Shown here: piece by piece, positions 1 through 7,491 of the stretch | Layout of the letters: the number at the start of each line of letters is the position of its first letter | Numbering within the stretch: the first letter of the stretch is position 1 | NCBI GenBank assembly: GCA_947653315.1 | Contig: CANTGP010000027.1 | Coordinates: 1 to 14,562, forward strand | DNA length: 14,562 bases | Direction: 5' to 3' | Source: an uncultured Lachnospiraceae bacterium | GTDB lineage: Bacteria; Bacillota; Clostridia; Lachnospirales; Lachnospiraceae | Notes under the pieces: model-generated | What the model was told of the DNA's origin: nothing | What the model saw: only the letters and a program-made list of their open reading frames with translations | Database searches by the model: none | Translations under genes and position numbers: made by a program

Positions 1-81
1 CTTTTCCCCTACTCGATTGCACACGGGCACCCAAAGGAAGATGCCAGCGAAGCTGCGGGTGCACGGCGAGTAGGGGAGAAG
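1..81. repeat. Nested inverted repeat (hairpin) downstream of uxaC
   Basis: Positions 1-15 (CTTTTCCCCTACTCG) pair with 67-81 (CGAGTAGGGGAGAAG) with one mismatch. Inside them 27-32 (GCACCC) pair with 57-62 (GGGTGC), and 45-48 (CAGC) pair with 52-55 (GCTG) around a GAA loop. Three nested stems make a stable structured element in the 3' flank of uxaC. It may end or stabilise that transcript, but there is no clear U-tract. A 14-bp direct repeat with 12 matches (6-19 and 86-99, core CGATTG) overlaps it. The outer arm may continue left of the window. It could equally be a dispersed repeat. Confidence 0.6.
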
Positions 82-104
82 TGTACCCCTGCCCGATTGT
101 AGGT

Positions 105-1520
105 TTAAAGGCGGAATCCGAAGTAGCGGACCGCATTGCGGTAAGAGATATCGGTCACGATTTCGGACAGGATATCCATGTCGCAGGGGAATTCCCCGTT
201 TTCCACCAGCCCGCCTATGAAGTTGCATAAAATGCGGCGGAAATATTCGTGTCTGGTGTAGGAGAGGAAACTCCTGGAATCCGTCAGCATTCCCACGAAA
301 CCGGAAAGGTTCCCAAGGTTTGCAAGGGAGGTTAACTGGTCGGTCATGCCCTGCTTATGGTCATTGAACCACCATGCGCTTCCCTGCTGGATCTTTGCCG
401 CCACGGTGGAATCCTGGAAACAGCCGAGGATGGTGCCGATGGCGGCATTGTCGTTGGGATTCAGGCTGTAAATAATGGTCTTGGGCAGCGCATTGTTTTC
501 TTCCATCGCATTGAGGAAATCAGCGGTTTGGGAAGACGGCGCATAGTTATTGATGCAGTCGTATCCGGTGTCCGGACCGAGTTTGGCATACATGTTCTTA
601 TTGTTGTCGCGCTTTGCCCCATAGTGGAGCTGCATAACCCAGTTGCGCTTATGGTATTCGCTGCCTACGAAAAGCATAAAGGCGGTTTTGAATTTCAGTT
701 CTTCCTCTTTGGTGATGACGTCACCGGATGCCGCCCGGAATCTTTTTGTGAAAATGGCTTCGATTTCTTCATCGGAAGCCGGTGCATACATCACGTATTC
801 CAACGCGTGGTCGGATACGCTGCATCCCATGGACGCGAAGAAATCCATGCGTTTTGCAAGGGCTTCTTTCAGCGTTTGGAAGGAGTTTACCGTAATCCCG
901 CTTGTTTCGGAGAGTTTTGAGAGGTAATCCAAATATTCGGGTTTTTCCAGGTTCATGGCTTTGTCCGGTCTCCATGCGGGAAGTACCTGCACGTCAAAGG
1001 AAGCATCTTCCGCGATTTGTTTATGCCATTCCAGGCTGTCCACGGGATCGTCCGTGGTGCAGATTAAGGTTACGCCCGACTGTTTGATCAGGGAGCGCAC
1101 GCTCATGGAAGGGTCAGCCAGCTTTTTGTTGCAAAGTTCCCATACTTCCTCAGCCGTATTTTTGTTCAGGACACCGTTGTACCCGAAATAGCGCTGAAGT
1201 TCCAAATGGCTCCAGTGGAATAAGGGATTGCCGATGGCTTTGCCGAGAACCTCCGCCCATTTTAAGAATTTCTCCTTGTCCGGCGCATCTCCCGTGATGT
1301 AGCGTTCGTCCACGCCGCAGGAGCGCATCAGGCGCCATTTGTAGTGGTCGCCGCCCAGCCATACCTGCGTGATGTTCTCAAACTGTCTGTCCTGTGCAAT
1401 CTCCTGCGGATTGATATGGCAGTGGTAGTCCAGGATAGGCGTTTTTTCCGCATATTCGTGGTAAAGCGTCTGTGCAGTGGGGCTGTTTAACATAAAGTCC
1501 CTGTCCATAAAGTTTTTCAT
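105..1520 (-). CDS. uxaC: Glucuronate/galacturonate isomerase (uronate isomerase)
   Basis: Uronate isomerase (EC 5.3.1.12) converts D-galacturonate to D-tagaturonate, and D-glucuronate to D-fructuronate, the first cytoplasmic step of hexuronate breakdown. The 471-residue product has the family's usual length (about 470). Its start resembles known UxaC proteins (MKNFMDRDFML). The metal-binding amidohydrolase-type motif DYHCHINPQEI lies at about residues 31-41, with H33 and H35 as likely ligands, and uronate-isomerase sequence continues to the end. The start is supported by an AAAAGGAGG ribosome binding site 9 bases upstream. It lies 75 bp downstream of the LacI-type regulator on the same strand and may be co-transcribed with it. 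An AT-rich stretch at 1541-1575 could hold its own promoter, but no clear -35/-10 pair stands out. The partner enzymes UxaB and UxaA are encoded divergently. Confidence 0.96.
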   Translation of the reverse strand: MKNFMDRDFMLNSPTAQTLYHEYAEKTPILDYHCHINPQEIAQDRQFENITQVWLGGDHYKWRLMRSCGVDERYITGDAPDKEKFLKWAEVLGKAIGNPLFHWSHLELQRYFGYNGVLNKNTAEEVWELCNKKLADPSMSVRSLIKQSGVTLICTTDDPVDSLEWHKQIAEDASFDVQVLPAWRPDKAMNLEKPEYLDYLSKLSETSGITVNSFQTLKEALAKRMDFFASMGCSVSDHALEYVMYAPASDEEIEAIFTKRFRAASGDVITKEEELKFKTAFMLFVGSEYHKRNWVMQLHYGAKRDNNKNMYAKLGPDTGYDCINNYAPSSQTADFLNAMEENNALPKTIIYSLNPNDNAAIGTILGCFQDSTVAAKIQQGSAWWFNDHKQGMTDQLTSLANLGNLSGFVGMLTDSRSFLSYTRHEYFRRILCNFIGGLVENGEFPCDMDILSEIVTDISYRNAVRYFGFRL

Positions 1521-1595
1521 TGGGGTTATCCTCCTTTTCCCGTTAAAATAATAGATGATATAAAGTATAAATTGTTACATTCCTTCTGGTTCCGG

Positions 1596-2606
1596 CTAAA
1601 AAGCGGTGGTGCCCCGTTTCACCAGTTCGCCGGAAAAGATTGTTTTTTGGGGCATTTCGTTTCCGCCGAGCGTATCGATTAATGTTTTTACCAATTGCTG
1701 GCAGAGACTTTCCAAACGGTTATCCACGGAAGTCAGCTCCGGCTCGCTGCATATGGTGAGCAGGGAGTTGTTGTATCCGATGACGGACAGGTCGGACGGA
1801 ATTTCCAAACGGTTCATGCGGGCATATTTTACCGCAGCAATGGCGAGCATGTCTTCCGCACAAATGACGGCATGGAAAGAAAGCCCTTTCTCCCTTAACT
1901 GGTTTAAAAACCGGCAGACCCCGTCGATGTCGTCCCTGCTGCCCGAAAAAAGCTGCTGGTATTTCTTATCCAGGGGCAGGTCGCGCATGAGGAAGGCGGA
2001 CTGGCATCCGGTCAGCTTCTTCATACCGCTGTACGATTTGGAATTGTAGAGGTATAGGATATCCTGTATGCCGGAGTCAATCAGGTTTAACGTTACTTCC
2101 TGCATTGCCTTGAAATCGTCGCAGAGCGTACAGTATACGTTCGGGCAGTCAAAATCAGCGTTTAAAAGCATAATCGGAACCTGGGACGCGGCATCCCGGA
2201 TATACTGGTTGTCGGCATCCTGGGATTCGATGAAACTGGAACCTACCATAATAACGCTGTCCACTTTTTGTGAAATAATCAGGTTTAAGGAGTTTTTCTT
2301 ATTCTCCAAATCATAGCCGGTACAGCATAAAATCGAATTGTAACCGCCGGCGCGCAGGTTGCGCTCAATGTGGTAAATGGCTTTTGCAAGGTAAAGGTCG
2401 GAAGAATCCGCGCACAGGATTCCGATGGTATTCATGGAATTTAAGCCAAGCCCCCTTGCAAATGCGTTTGGGGTATAGCCGCTTTGCTCGATGATATCCA
2501 AAACCTTTTTTTTTGTTTTCGGTGTCACGTTGGTATTGCCATTCAGCACGCGGGAAACGGTGGCAATGGAAACACCGGCCATTTTGGAAATATCGTAAAT
2601 GGTCAT
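1596..2606 (-). CDS. LacI-family transcriptional regulator, probable uronate regulator
   Basis: A 336-residue DNA-binding repressor of typical LacI/GalR length. Residues 1-25 form the helix-turn-helix (MTIYDISKMAGVS, then IATVSRVLNGN). A hinge follows near residues 48-58 (NAFARGLGLNSM), then a periplasmic-binding-protein-like sensor domain from about residue 60 with IGILCAD near its start and SVIGYNN near its end. I chose the ATG at 2606 because it starts exactly at the family's N-terminus and has a GGAGG site about 8 bases upstream. An in-frame ATG at 2777 would add 57 unrelated residues that cover the promoter. Its place between uxaC and the divergent uxaBA-kdgK operon suggests it senses a uronate intermediate, as ExuR/KdgR-type LacI regulators do in Firmicutes. 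The effector is inferred. A run of nine A residues encodes K32-K34. Confidence 0.93.
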   Translation of the reverse strand: MTIYDISKMAGVSIATVSRVLNGNTNVTPKTKKKVLDIIEQSGYTPNAFARGLGLNSMNTIGILCADSSDLYLAKAIYHIERNLRAGGYNSILCCTGYDLENKKNSLNLIISQKVDSVIMVGSSFIESQDADNQYIRDAASQVPIMLLNADFDCPNVYCTLCDDFKAMQEVTLNLIDSGIQDILYLYNSKSYSGMKKLTGCQSAFLMRDLPLDKKYQQLFSGSRDDIDGVCRFLNQLREKGLSFHAVICAEDMLAIAAVKYARMNRLEIPSDLSVIGYNNSLLTICSEPELTSVDNRLESLCQQLVKTLIDTLGGNEMPQKTIFSGELVKRGTTAF

Positions 2607-2737
2607 ATATATCCTCCATTCCTGTAGGTGTGGATCTGGCTTGTGAAAAATCCGTTGGATGCTCACAGGAGTCACCGCCCGGGACAGTAGTAATGAAACC
2701 CTATACATAGTATTTTCAAACGCCATGAAACAATCTG

Positions 2738-2751
2738 TGTAAATGGTTACA
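2738..2751. promoter_or_regulatory. Candidate LacI-type operator in the regulator leader
   Basis: TGTAAATGGTTACA is a 14-bp palindrome with perfect 5-bp arms (TGTAA/TTACA), the shape of LacI-family operators, though with central TG where many have CG. It lies about +12 to +25 from the predicted start of the regulator transcript, so binding would block the regulator's own transcription. It matches 12 of 14 positions of the palindrome at 9789-9802. Confidence 0.6.
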
Positions 2752-2768
2752 TCCGCAAATCCAAAACC

Positions 2769-2797
2769 ATTATACAATAGTCATTAATTAAATTCAA
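2769..2797 (-). promoter_or_regulatory. Sigma-70-type promoter of the regulator gene
   Basis: On the minus strand TTGAAT (2797-2792) and TATAAT (2774-2769) are separated by exactly 17 bases, a near-consensus vegetative promoter. It implies a transcript start near 2762 and a leader of about 155 bases before the ATG at 2606, with the candidate operator close to its 5' end. Confidence 0.72.
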
Positions 2798-2836
2798 GAA
2801 TATTTTGAAAAGTATAGGAAATAGACAAAAAAACTA

Positions 2837-2865
2837 TTGACTATGGCAGGAAAACGTTGTAAGAT
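2837..2865 (+). promoter_or_regulatory. Sigma-70-type promoter of the uxaB-uxaA-kdgK operon
   Basis: TTGACT (2837-2842) and TAAGAT (2860-2865) are spaced 17 bases apart, with a good -35 and a moderate -10. The transcript would start near 2872. Directly after the -10 lies TGTAAATG (2866-2873), identical to the first eight bases of the operator at 2738-2751, a possible half-site over the start point. Confidence 0.6.
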
Positions 2866-2877
2866 TGTAAATGTAAG

Positions 2878-2892
2878 GGCTTTCATAAAGCC
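2878..2892 (+). other. Small hairpin at the 5' end of the uxaB transcript
   Basis: GGCTTT-CAT-AAAGCC is a perfect 6-bp stem with a 3-base loop, only a few bases after the predicted transcript start (about 2872). Hairpins this near a 5' end can protect mRNA from 5'-end-dependent decay. That role is an inference. It is too short and lacks the U-tract expected of an attenuator. Confidence 0.4.
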
Positions 2893-2930
2893 GCAAACAT
2901 ATGGGAAGGGAAAGGGAAAGGTGTAGGAAG

Positions 2931-4397
2931 ATGGAATTGTTGAACAAAGCGTTGACGAAGAAGAAAGAAAGGCCCGTAAAAGTGTTGCAGTTCGGGGAGG
3001 GCAATTTCCTCCGTGGATTCGTGGATTACATGATAGACATTGCAAACGAAAAGGGATACTTTGACGGCGATATTGTTCTGGTAAAGCCGATTGAGTTCGG
3101 TACTTTGGAGCGGTTACATAAGCAGGAGTGCCAGTATACGGTTTCCCTGCGGGGAATCGTGGACGGCAAGGCAGCGGTACAAAACCGCATTATCACCAGT
3201 GTGACGGATGCCGTGGCTGCCCATGAGGAATACGGTAAATACAGCGAATACGCGAAACTGGATTCCCTTCGTTTCATCGTTTCCAATACGACCGAGGCAG
3301 GAATCGTATATGACGATACGGACAGGCTGGAGATGGAGCCGCCCCGCAGTTATCCGGGGAAACTGGCGAAATTCTTATATGAAAGATACAAACATTTTAA
3401 CGGCGCGGCGGACAAGGGGCTTGTAATGCTGCCCGTGGAACTGATTGACGATAACGGCATTCATTTAAAAGAGTGCGTGATGAAACTGGCGGATTTGTGG
3501 GAGCTGGAAGGCGGTTTCAAGGCGTGGCTGAACGATGCGTGCGTATTCTGCTCCACTTTGGTGGACCGCATTATTACCGGTTACCCGAAGGATGAGGAAA
3601 AGGAATTGTGGGAACAATTCGGATATGAGGACGATTTAATCGTAACGGGCGAACCGTTTGCCCTTTGGGTCATCGAAAGCGAAAAGGATATTTCCGATGA
3701 ACTTCCGCTTGTAAAAGCAGGACTTCCCGTTATTTTCACCGATAACCAGAAGCCGTACAAGCAAAGGAAGGTAAGAATCTTAAACGGGGCGCATACTTCT
3801 TTCGTGCTGGCTTCCTACCTTGCGGGCAATGATTACGTGCTGCAGTCCATGGAAGACAAACTGGTTTATGATTTTATGTACCATACCATTTATGACGAAG
3901 TGATTCCGACCCTGACCCTTCCGGAAAAAGAGTTAAAGGAGTTTGCGGAAGCGGTAGTAACCAGGTTCAACAACCCTTACGTAAAACATGCGCTGTTATC
4001 CATTGCGCTGAACTCCGTATCCAAATGGCGTGCAAGGTGTATGCCCAGCTTCCTGGGATATGTGGATAAGACCGGGAAACTGCCCGAACACCTGACTTTC
4101 TCCATTGCGGCCCTGATGGCATTCTATACGGGCAGCGAAATCAGGGATAAGGCTTTAATCGGTAAGCGCGGGGAAGAAGAATATAAGATTTTGGACGACG
4201 AAGCGGTGCTCCGGTTCTTTGCGGAAAACAGCGGTAAGGATACGGCGGAATTTGTAAACGCTTTCTTGTCCAATGAAGAATTTTTCGGACAGGACCTTAC
4301 CAAAGTAGACGGCCTGTCGGCACAGGTTTCCGCATATTTGGATGAAATCAGGGAACTCGGCATGCGTAAAGCCATGGAAAAGAATTTCGTAAAATAA
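2931..4397 (+). CDS. uxaB: Tagaturonate reductase (altronate oxidoreductase)
   Basis: UxaB (EC 1.1.1.58) reduces D-tagaturonate to D-altronate with NADH, the second step of galacturonate breakdown. The 488-residue product has the family length (about 483) and belongs to the mannitol-dehydrogenase/polyol long-chain family. The N-terminal nucleotide-binding motif FGEGNFLRGF lies at residues 21-30. The catalytic Lys-x4-Asn-x2-His pattern is intact at K280, N285 and H288 (KVRILNGAHT). I start it at the ATG at 2931, preceded by AAAGGTG at a 7-base spacing. An upstream in-frame ATG at 2901 has no ribosome binding site and would add ten residues, mostly charged. First gene of the operon, 14 bp before uxaA. 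Fructuronate reductase (UxuB) is a close relative, but the uxaA neighbour favours the galacturonate branch. Confidence 0.93.
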   Translation: MELLNKALTKKKERPVKVLQFGEGNFLRGFVDYMIDIANEKGYFDGDIVLVKPIEFGTLERLHKQECQYTVSLRGIVDGKAAVQNRIITSVTDAVAAHEEYGKYSEYAKLDSLRFIVSNTTEAGIVYDDTDRLEMEPPRSYPGKLAKFLYERYKHFNGAADKGLVMLPVELIDDNGIHLKECVMKLADLWELEGGFKAWLNDACVFCSTLVDRIITGYPKDEEKELWEQFGYEDDLIVTGEPFALWVIESEKDISDELPLVKAGLPVIFTDNQKPYKQRKVRILNGAHTSFVLASYLAGNDYVLQSMEDKLVYDFMYHTIYDEVIPTLTLPEKELKEFAEAVVTRFNNPYVKHALLSIALNSVSKWRARCMPSFLGYVDKTGKLPEHLTFSIAALMAFYTGSEIRDKALIGKRGEEEYKILDDEAVLRFFAENSGKDTAEFVNAFLSNEEFFGQDLTKVDGLSAQVSAYLDEIRELGMRKAMEKNFVK

Positions 4398-4411
4398 AAC
4401 AGGAGACGCAT

Positions 4412-5899
4412 ATGGCAAAAATCATTAAAATCCATAAAGACGATAATGTGGCGGTAGCCATTGAGGAATTAAAGCAGGGCGACAAGTTTACGGTGGACGG
4501 CGGGGAAATCGAAGCCGTCACCGACGTTCCTGCCGGACATAAAGTGGCTCTGTGTGATATGGCGGAGAAAACCCCCGTCATAAAATACGGCTGTCCCATC
4601 GGCTATACCACCGCCAAGGTGGCAAAGGGCGAATGGATTCACACCCACAACGTAAAAACCGGTTTGGGAGATTTGCTTACCTATACGTATGAACCCGTGG
4701 GGGCGAAGCCGGAAACGGAAGGTTCGGAAGAAGCATATTTCATGGGTTTTGAACGGGAAAACGGCAAGGCAGGGGTGCGCAACGAGATATGGATTATCCC
4801 GACGGTTGGCTGTGTGAACAACATTGCCACGGCGATGGCAAAACAGGCCGCTTCCCTTGTGAAAGGAAGCGTGGAGGAAGTGGTTGCATTCCCCCATCCT
4901 TACGGCTGTTCCCAAATGGGGGATGACCAGGAGCACACGAGGCAGATTCTTGCAAACCTCGTGAACCATCCCAATGCGGGCGGGGTGCTCGTGCTTGGGC
5001 TTGGCTGTGAAAACAGCAATATTGACGAACTGAAGAAATATATCGGCGCTTACGACGAAAAAAGGGTAAAATTCCTGGTCTGCCAGGAAAGCGATGACGA
5101 GATGGCGGACGGGCTGGAACTGATCGGGCAACTGGTGGATTACGCTTGTGTGGCGGAGCGGACAAAAATCAGCGCAGGAAAACTGGTGGTGGGCCTTAAG
5201 TGCGGCGGAAGCGACGGTTTTTCCGGCATCACCGCAAACCCGCTGGTGGGAAGGTTCTCCGACCTGTTAATCGGCAGGGGCGGCACCACAATCCTTACGG
5301 AAGTGCCGGAAATGTTCGGTGCGGAAACGCTGTTAATGAACCGCTGCGAAAACGAGGAACTGTTCCGCCAGACGGTGGACCTGATCAATGACTTTAAGAA
5401 TTATTTTAAGAGTCATAACCAGACCATTTATGAGAATCCGTCGCCGGGCAATAAAAAGGGCGGTATTTCCACCCTGGAAGACAAATCCCTGGGATGTACC
5501 CAAAAATCCGGTTCTGCCCCGGTACGGGGAGTGCTTCCCTATGGCGGGACCGTAAAGGAGAACGGCTTAAACCTGTTAAGCGCCCCCGGCAACGATTTGG
5601 TGGCTGCTACCGCACTGGCGGCGGCAGGCGCGCACATTGTACTGTTTACCACGGGAAGGGGAACCCCTTTCGCGTCCCCGGTTCCCACCGTAAAGATTTC
5701 CAGTAATTCCAGGATTGCCGGAAAGAAAAGCGGATGGATTGACTTTAATGCAGGCGTGCTGACCGAAGGGGCGGACATGGATACCACGGCGGAAAAATTC
5801 TTTGCGTTTGTGCTGGAAGTGGCTTCCGGCAAAAAAGTAAGGAGCGAGGAAGCAGGATTCCATGACATGGCAATCTTTAAACAAGGCGTAACCCTGTAA
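4412..5899 (+). CDS. uxaA: Altronate dehydratase
   Basis: UxaA (EC 4.2.1.7) dehydrates D-altronate to 2-keto-3-deoxy-D-gluconate, a metal-dependent cytoplasmic step. The 495-residue protein is full length. An N-terminal SAF domain (about residues 1-95) includes the stretch KYGCPIGY. The larger dehydratase region starts near residue 112 (GFERENGKAGVRNE), with HPYGCSQMGDDQ (162-173) and, further on, GLKCGGSDGFSGI. The start has an AGGAG site directly after the uxaB stop codon, so the two genes are surely co-transcribed. D-galactarate dehydratase shares these domains, but neighbours and length point to UxaA. No KDPG aldolase gene follows, so the pathway's last enzyme must be encoded elsewhere. 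Confidence 0.95.
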   Translation: MAKIIKIHKDDNVAVAIEELKQGDKFTVDGGEIEAVTDVPAGHKVALCDMAEKTPVIKYGCPIGYTTAKVAKGEWIHTHNVKTGLGDLLTYTYEPVGAKPETEGSEEAYFMGFERENGKAGVRNEIWIIPTVGCVNNIATAMAKQAASLVKGSVEEVVAFPHPYGCSQMGDDQEHTRQILANLVNHPNAGGVLVLGLGCENSNIDELKKYIGAYDEKRVKFLVCQESDDEMADGLELIGQLVDYACVAERTKISAGKLVVGLKCGGSDGFSGITANPLVGRFSDLLIGRGGTTILTEVPEMFGAETLLMNRCENEELFRQTVDLINDFKNYFKSHNQTIYENPSPGNKKGGISTLEDKSLGCTQKSGSAPVRGVLPYGGTVKENGLNLLSAPGNDLVAATALAAAGAHIVLFTTGRGTPFASPVPTVKISSNSRIAGKKSGWIDFNAGVLTEGADMDTTAEKFFAFVLEVASGKKVRSEEAGFHDMAIFKQGVTL

Positions 5900-6005
5900 C
5901 CGGACGACATGGATGGTAAGGATAGCATGGATGGCATGGACTTCATGAAAAGACCGGCTGCCGGGAAGCGGAAGCAAAAGAAACAACGAAAACCAAATAA
6001 AAAAA

Positions 6006-6059
6006 CAGATAAAGAAAATAGATAAAGAAAAACAGACAAAGAAAATAGATAAAGAAAAA
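6006..6059. repeat. 27-bp tandem duplication in an A-rich purine tract
   Basis: Positions 6006-6032 and 6033-6059 are two 27-bp copies differing at one base (T6010 versus C6037). Each is built from two roughly 13-bp halves of the type AGATAAAGAAAA. A decayed third copy runs to about 6086. The surrounding 5960-6110 stretch is nearly all purine with very few C or T. Each unit carries TAA in the same frame as kdgK (6023, 6050, 6077). It would be an unstructured A-rich leader in the uxaA-kdgK mRNA. Confidence 0.85.
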
Positions 6060-6109
6060 CGAAATTGAAAGAAAGATAAACAGAGATAAAGAAAGGTTTG
6101 GAAAATAAA

Positions 6110-7135
6110 ATGGCAAAAAAAACAGTAACATTTGGTGAAATTATGTTAAGACTGGCACCGGAAGGCTATTACCGTTTCGTGCAGGCGGAGAGCTACGGGG
6201 CGACCTACGGCGGCGGGGAAGCGAACGTATCCGTATCGCTGGCAAACTACGGTCTGGAATCCAGTTTTGTCACGAAACTCCCGGCGCATGAAATCGGGCA
6301 GGCAGGCGTAAACTCCCTGCGCAGGTTCGGCGTGGATACCTCCCATATCGTAAGGGGCGGCAGCCGCGTAGGCATTTATTTCCTGGAAAAAGGCGCTTCC
6401 CAAAGACCCTCCAAAGTCATTTACGACCGTGCAGGCTCCTCCATTGCGGAAGCTGTCAAAGCCGATTTTAACTGGGACGAAATTTTTGAAGGCGCGGACT
6501 GGTTCCATTTCACGGGCATAACTCCGGCGCTTGGCGACAACGTGGCGGAAATCTGCCTGGAAGCCTGCAAAAAGGCAAAGGAAAAAGGCATCACCGTAAG
6601 CTGTGACTTAAATTACAGGAACAAACTGTGGAGCAAGGAAAAAGCAGGGGAAGTCATGGGTGAACTCTGCAAATATGTGGACGTATGCATTGCGAACGAA
6701 GAAGACGCCGGGGACGTATTCGGCATAAAGGCAGCGGATACCGACGTTACCAGCGGCAAAGTAAACCACGAAGGATATAAAGACGTGGCGAAACAGCTTG
6801 CAGACCGTTTCGGCTTCAAGAAAGTGGCAATCACCTTAAGGGAATCCCTTTCCGCCAATGACAACAACTGGGCGGCGATGCTTTATACGGACGGCGCATA
6901 TTATTTCAGCAAAAAATACACCATGCACATCGTGGACCGCGTAGGCGGCGGCGATTCCTTTGGGGCCGGACTGATTTACGCATGCCTGAACGATATGGGC
7001 GCACAGGATACCATTGAATTTGCGGTGGCGGCAAGCTGCTTAAAGCACAGCATTGAAGGCGACTTTAACCAAGTGTCGGTGGATGAAGTAAAGAAACTGG
7101 CAGGCGGGGATGCATCCGGCAGGGTACAGAGGTAA
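6110..7135 (+). CDS. kdgK: 2-keto-3-deoxygluconate kinase
   Basis: KdgK (EC 2.7.1.45) phosphorylates 2-keto-3-deoxygluconate to KDPG with ATP. The 341-residue product belongs to the PfkB/ribokinase family. Signature 1-like sequence GGGEANVSVSLANYG is at residues 34-48, the sugar-acid kinase stretch DLNYRNKLW at 166-174, and the C-terminal signature RVGGGDSFGAGL at 277-288, with D282 as the catalytic base. The ATG at 6110 is chosen because it starts at the family's N-terminus (MAKKTVTFGEIMLRL). A weak AAAGG lies 13 bases upstream. An in-frame TTG at 6098 is less likely. A 210-bp gap of repetitive purine-rich DNA separates it from uxaA, unusual inside an operon, yet no terminator is visible there, so co-transcription is likely. 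Confidence 0.94.
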   Translation: MAKKTVTFGEIMLRLAPEGYYRFVQAESYGATYGGGEANVSVSLANYGLESSFVTKLPAHEIGQAGVNSLRRFGVDTSHIVRGGSRVGIYFLEKGASQRPSKVIYDRAGSSIAEAVKADFNWDEIFEGADWFHFTGITPALGDNVAEICLEACKKAKEKGITVSCDLNYRNKLWSKEKAGEVMGELCKYVDVCIANEEDAGDVFGIKAADTDVTSGKVNHEGYKDVAKQLADRFGFKKVAITLRESLSANDNNWAAMLYTDGAYYFSKKYTMHIVDRVGGGDSFGAGLIYACLNDMGAQDTIEFAVAASCLKHSIEGDFNQVSVDEVKKLAGGDASGRVQR

Positions 7136-7195
7136 GTTTCCCCCGTCTTGGAATGAATAGGCTTCTCCTAAAAAATTATAGATATGATATTGTGT

Positions 7196-7226
7196 AAGGT
7201 AGAGGGTGGTCTTCACCCTCTATCTT
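7196..7226 (+). terminator. Hairpin after kdgK, possible terminator
   Basis: Positions 7196-7208 (AAGGTAGAGGGTG) pair with 7214-7226 (CACCCTCTATCTT) around the loop GTCTT, a 13-bp stem with one G-T wobble. It is 60 bp after the kdgK stop codon, as expected for the operon's end. The run after the stem (GCTAAAG) is not U-rich, so a classical rho-independent terminator is uncertain. It may instead be an RNA 3'-end stabiliser. Confidence 0.5.
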
Positions 7227-7234
7227 GCTAAAGG

Positions 7235-7367
7235 GGGATTGAGGGGACGCCTGAGGGGGAAGACCATGTCCTGGTTTTTCTAACATTCTGTTAAGAAAAG
7301 CCTCCATCCAAACTCCAGCATAAAAAACCAGGACATGGCCTTCCCCCTCAGGCTGGCTCTCAATGCC
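7235..7367. repeat. Long inverted repeat A
   Basis: Positions 7250-7279 pair with 7323-7352 at 29 of 30 positions (A7263/C7339 mismatch), with a 43-base loop. Pairing resumes outside at 7238-7245 with 7357-7364. The centre and inner left arm (7270-7320) reappear inverted at 7538-7588 with a single mismatch, tying this element to inverted repeat B. No gene is visible in it. It would fold into a very stable hairpin in RNA or single-stranded DNA. Confidence 0.88.
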
Positions 7368-7384
7368 GGTAGGATTATTGTGAA

Positions 7385-7455
7385 GTCCCGGTTGGCAGAT
7401 GAAGGGGCGGTTATTATATTTTATGTTACATAACCTTATGTCGCATAACCGGGAC
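7385..7455. repeat. Tandem 15-bp palindromic repeats inside a 9-bp inverted repeat
   Basis: TTATGTTACATAACC (7421-7435) is followed directly by TTATGTCGCATAACC (7436-7450), 13 of 15 identical. Each contains the palindrome TTATG-N3-CATAA. GTCCCGGTT (7385-7393) and AACCGGGAC (7447-7455) flank them as a perfect 9-bp inverted repeat, and GGTTAT (7409-7414) can pair with either ATAACC. The site lies about 350 bp upstream of the epimerase start codon. It could bind a dimeric regulator at two adjacent sites. No promoter is clear nearby. Confidence 0.6.
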
Positions 7456-7491
7456 GGCTTAATACATATAACATTTCAGGAACGAGAAGGA

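Noticed and set aside
357..920. 187-codon plus-strand frame opposite uxaC
   Set aside because: It is antisense to a clear uxaC gene, has no ribosome binding site I can see, and the product shows no recognisable protein features.
2607..2777. N-terminal extension of the LacI regulator to an ATG at 2777
   Set aside because: The extra residues do not match the family, overlap the promoter and operator, and lack a ribosome binding site, while 2606 has one.
4469..5131. 220-codon minus-strand frame opposite uxaA
   Set aside because: It lies inside the strongly supported uxaA gene and its product has no domain-like pattern; long antisense frames are common in genes of this composition.
5909..6025. 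38-codon basic peptide whose KRPAAGKRKQKK resembles a eukaryotic nuclear localisation signal
   Set aside because: There is no ribosome binding site and the composition follows from the purine-rich DNA; the likeness is almost certainly chance.
5943..6131. Apparent small membrane protein on the minus strand (Phe/Leu-rich)
   Set aside because: The hydrophobic residues come only from the complement of the A-rich repeat tract (TTT, TTC, CTT, TAT codons), with no start signal.
7421..7450. Start of a CRISPR array
   Set aside because: Only two adjoining 15-bp units with no spacers and no cas genes.
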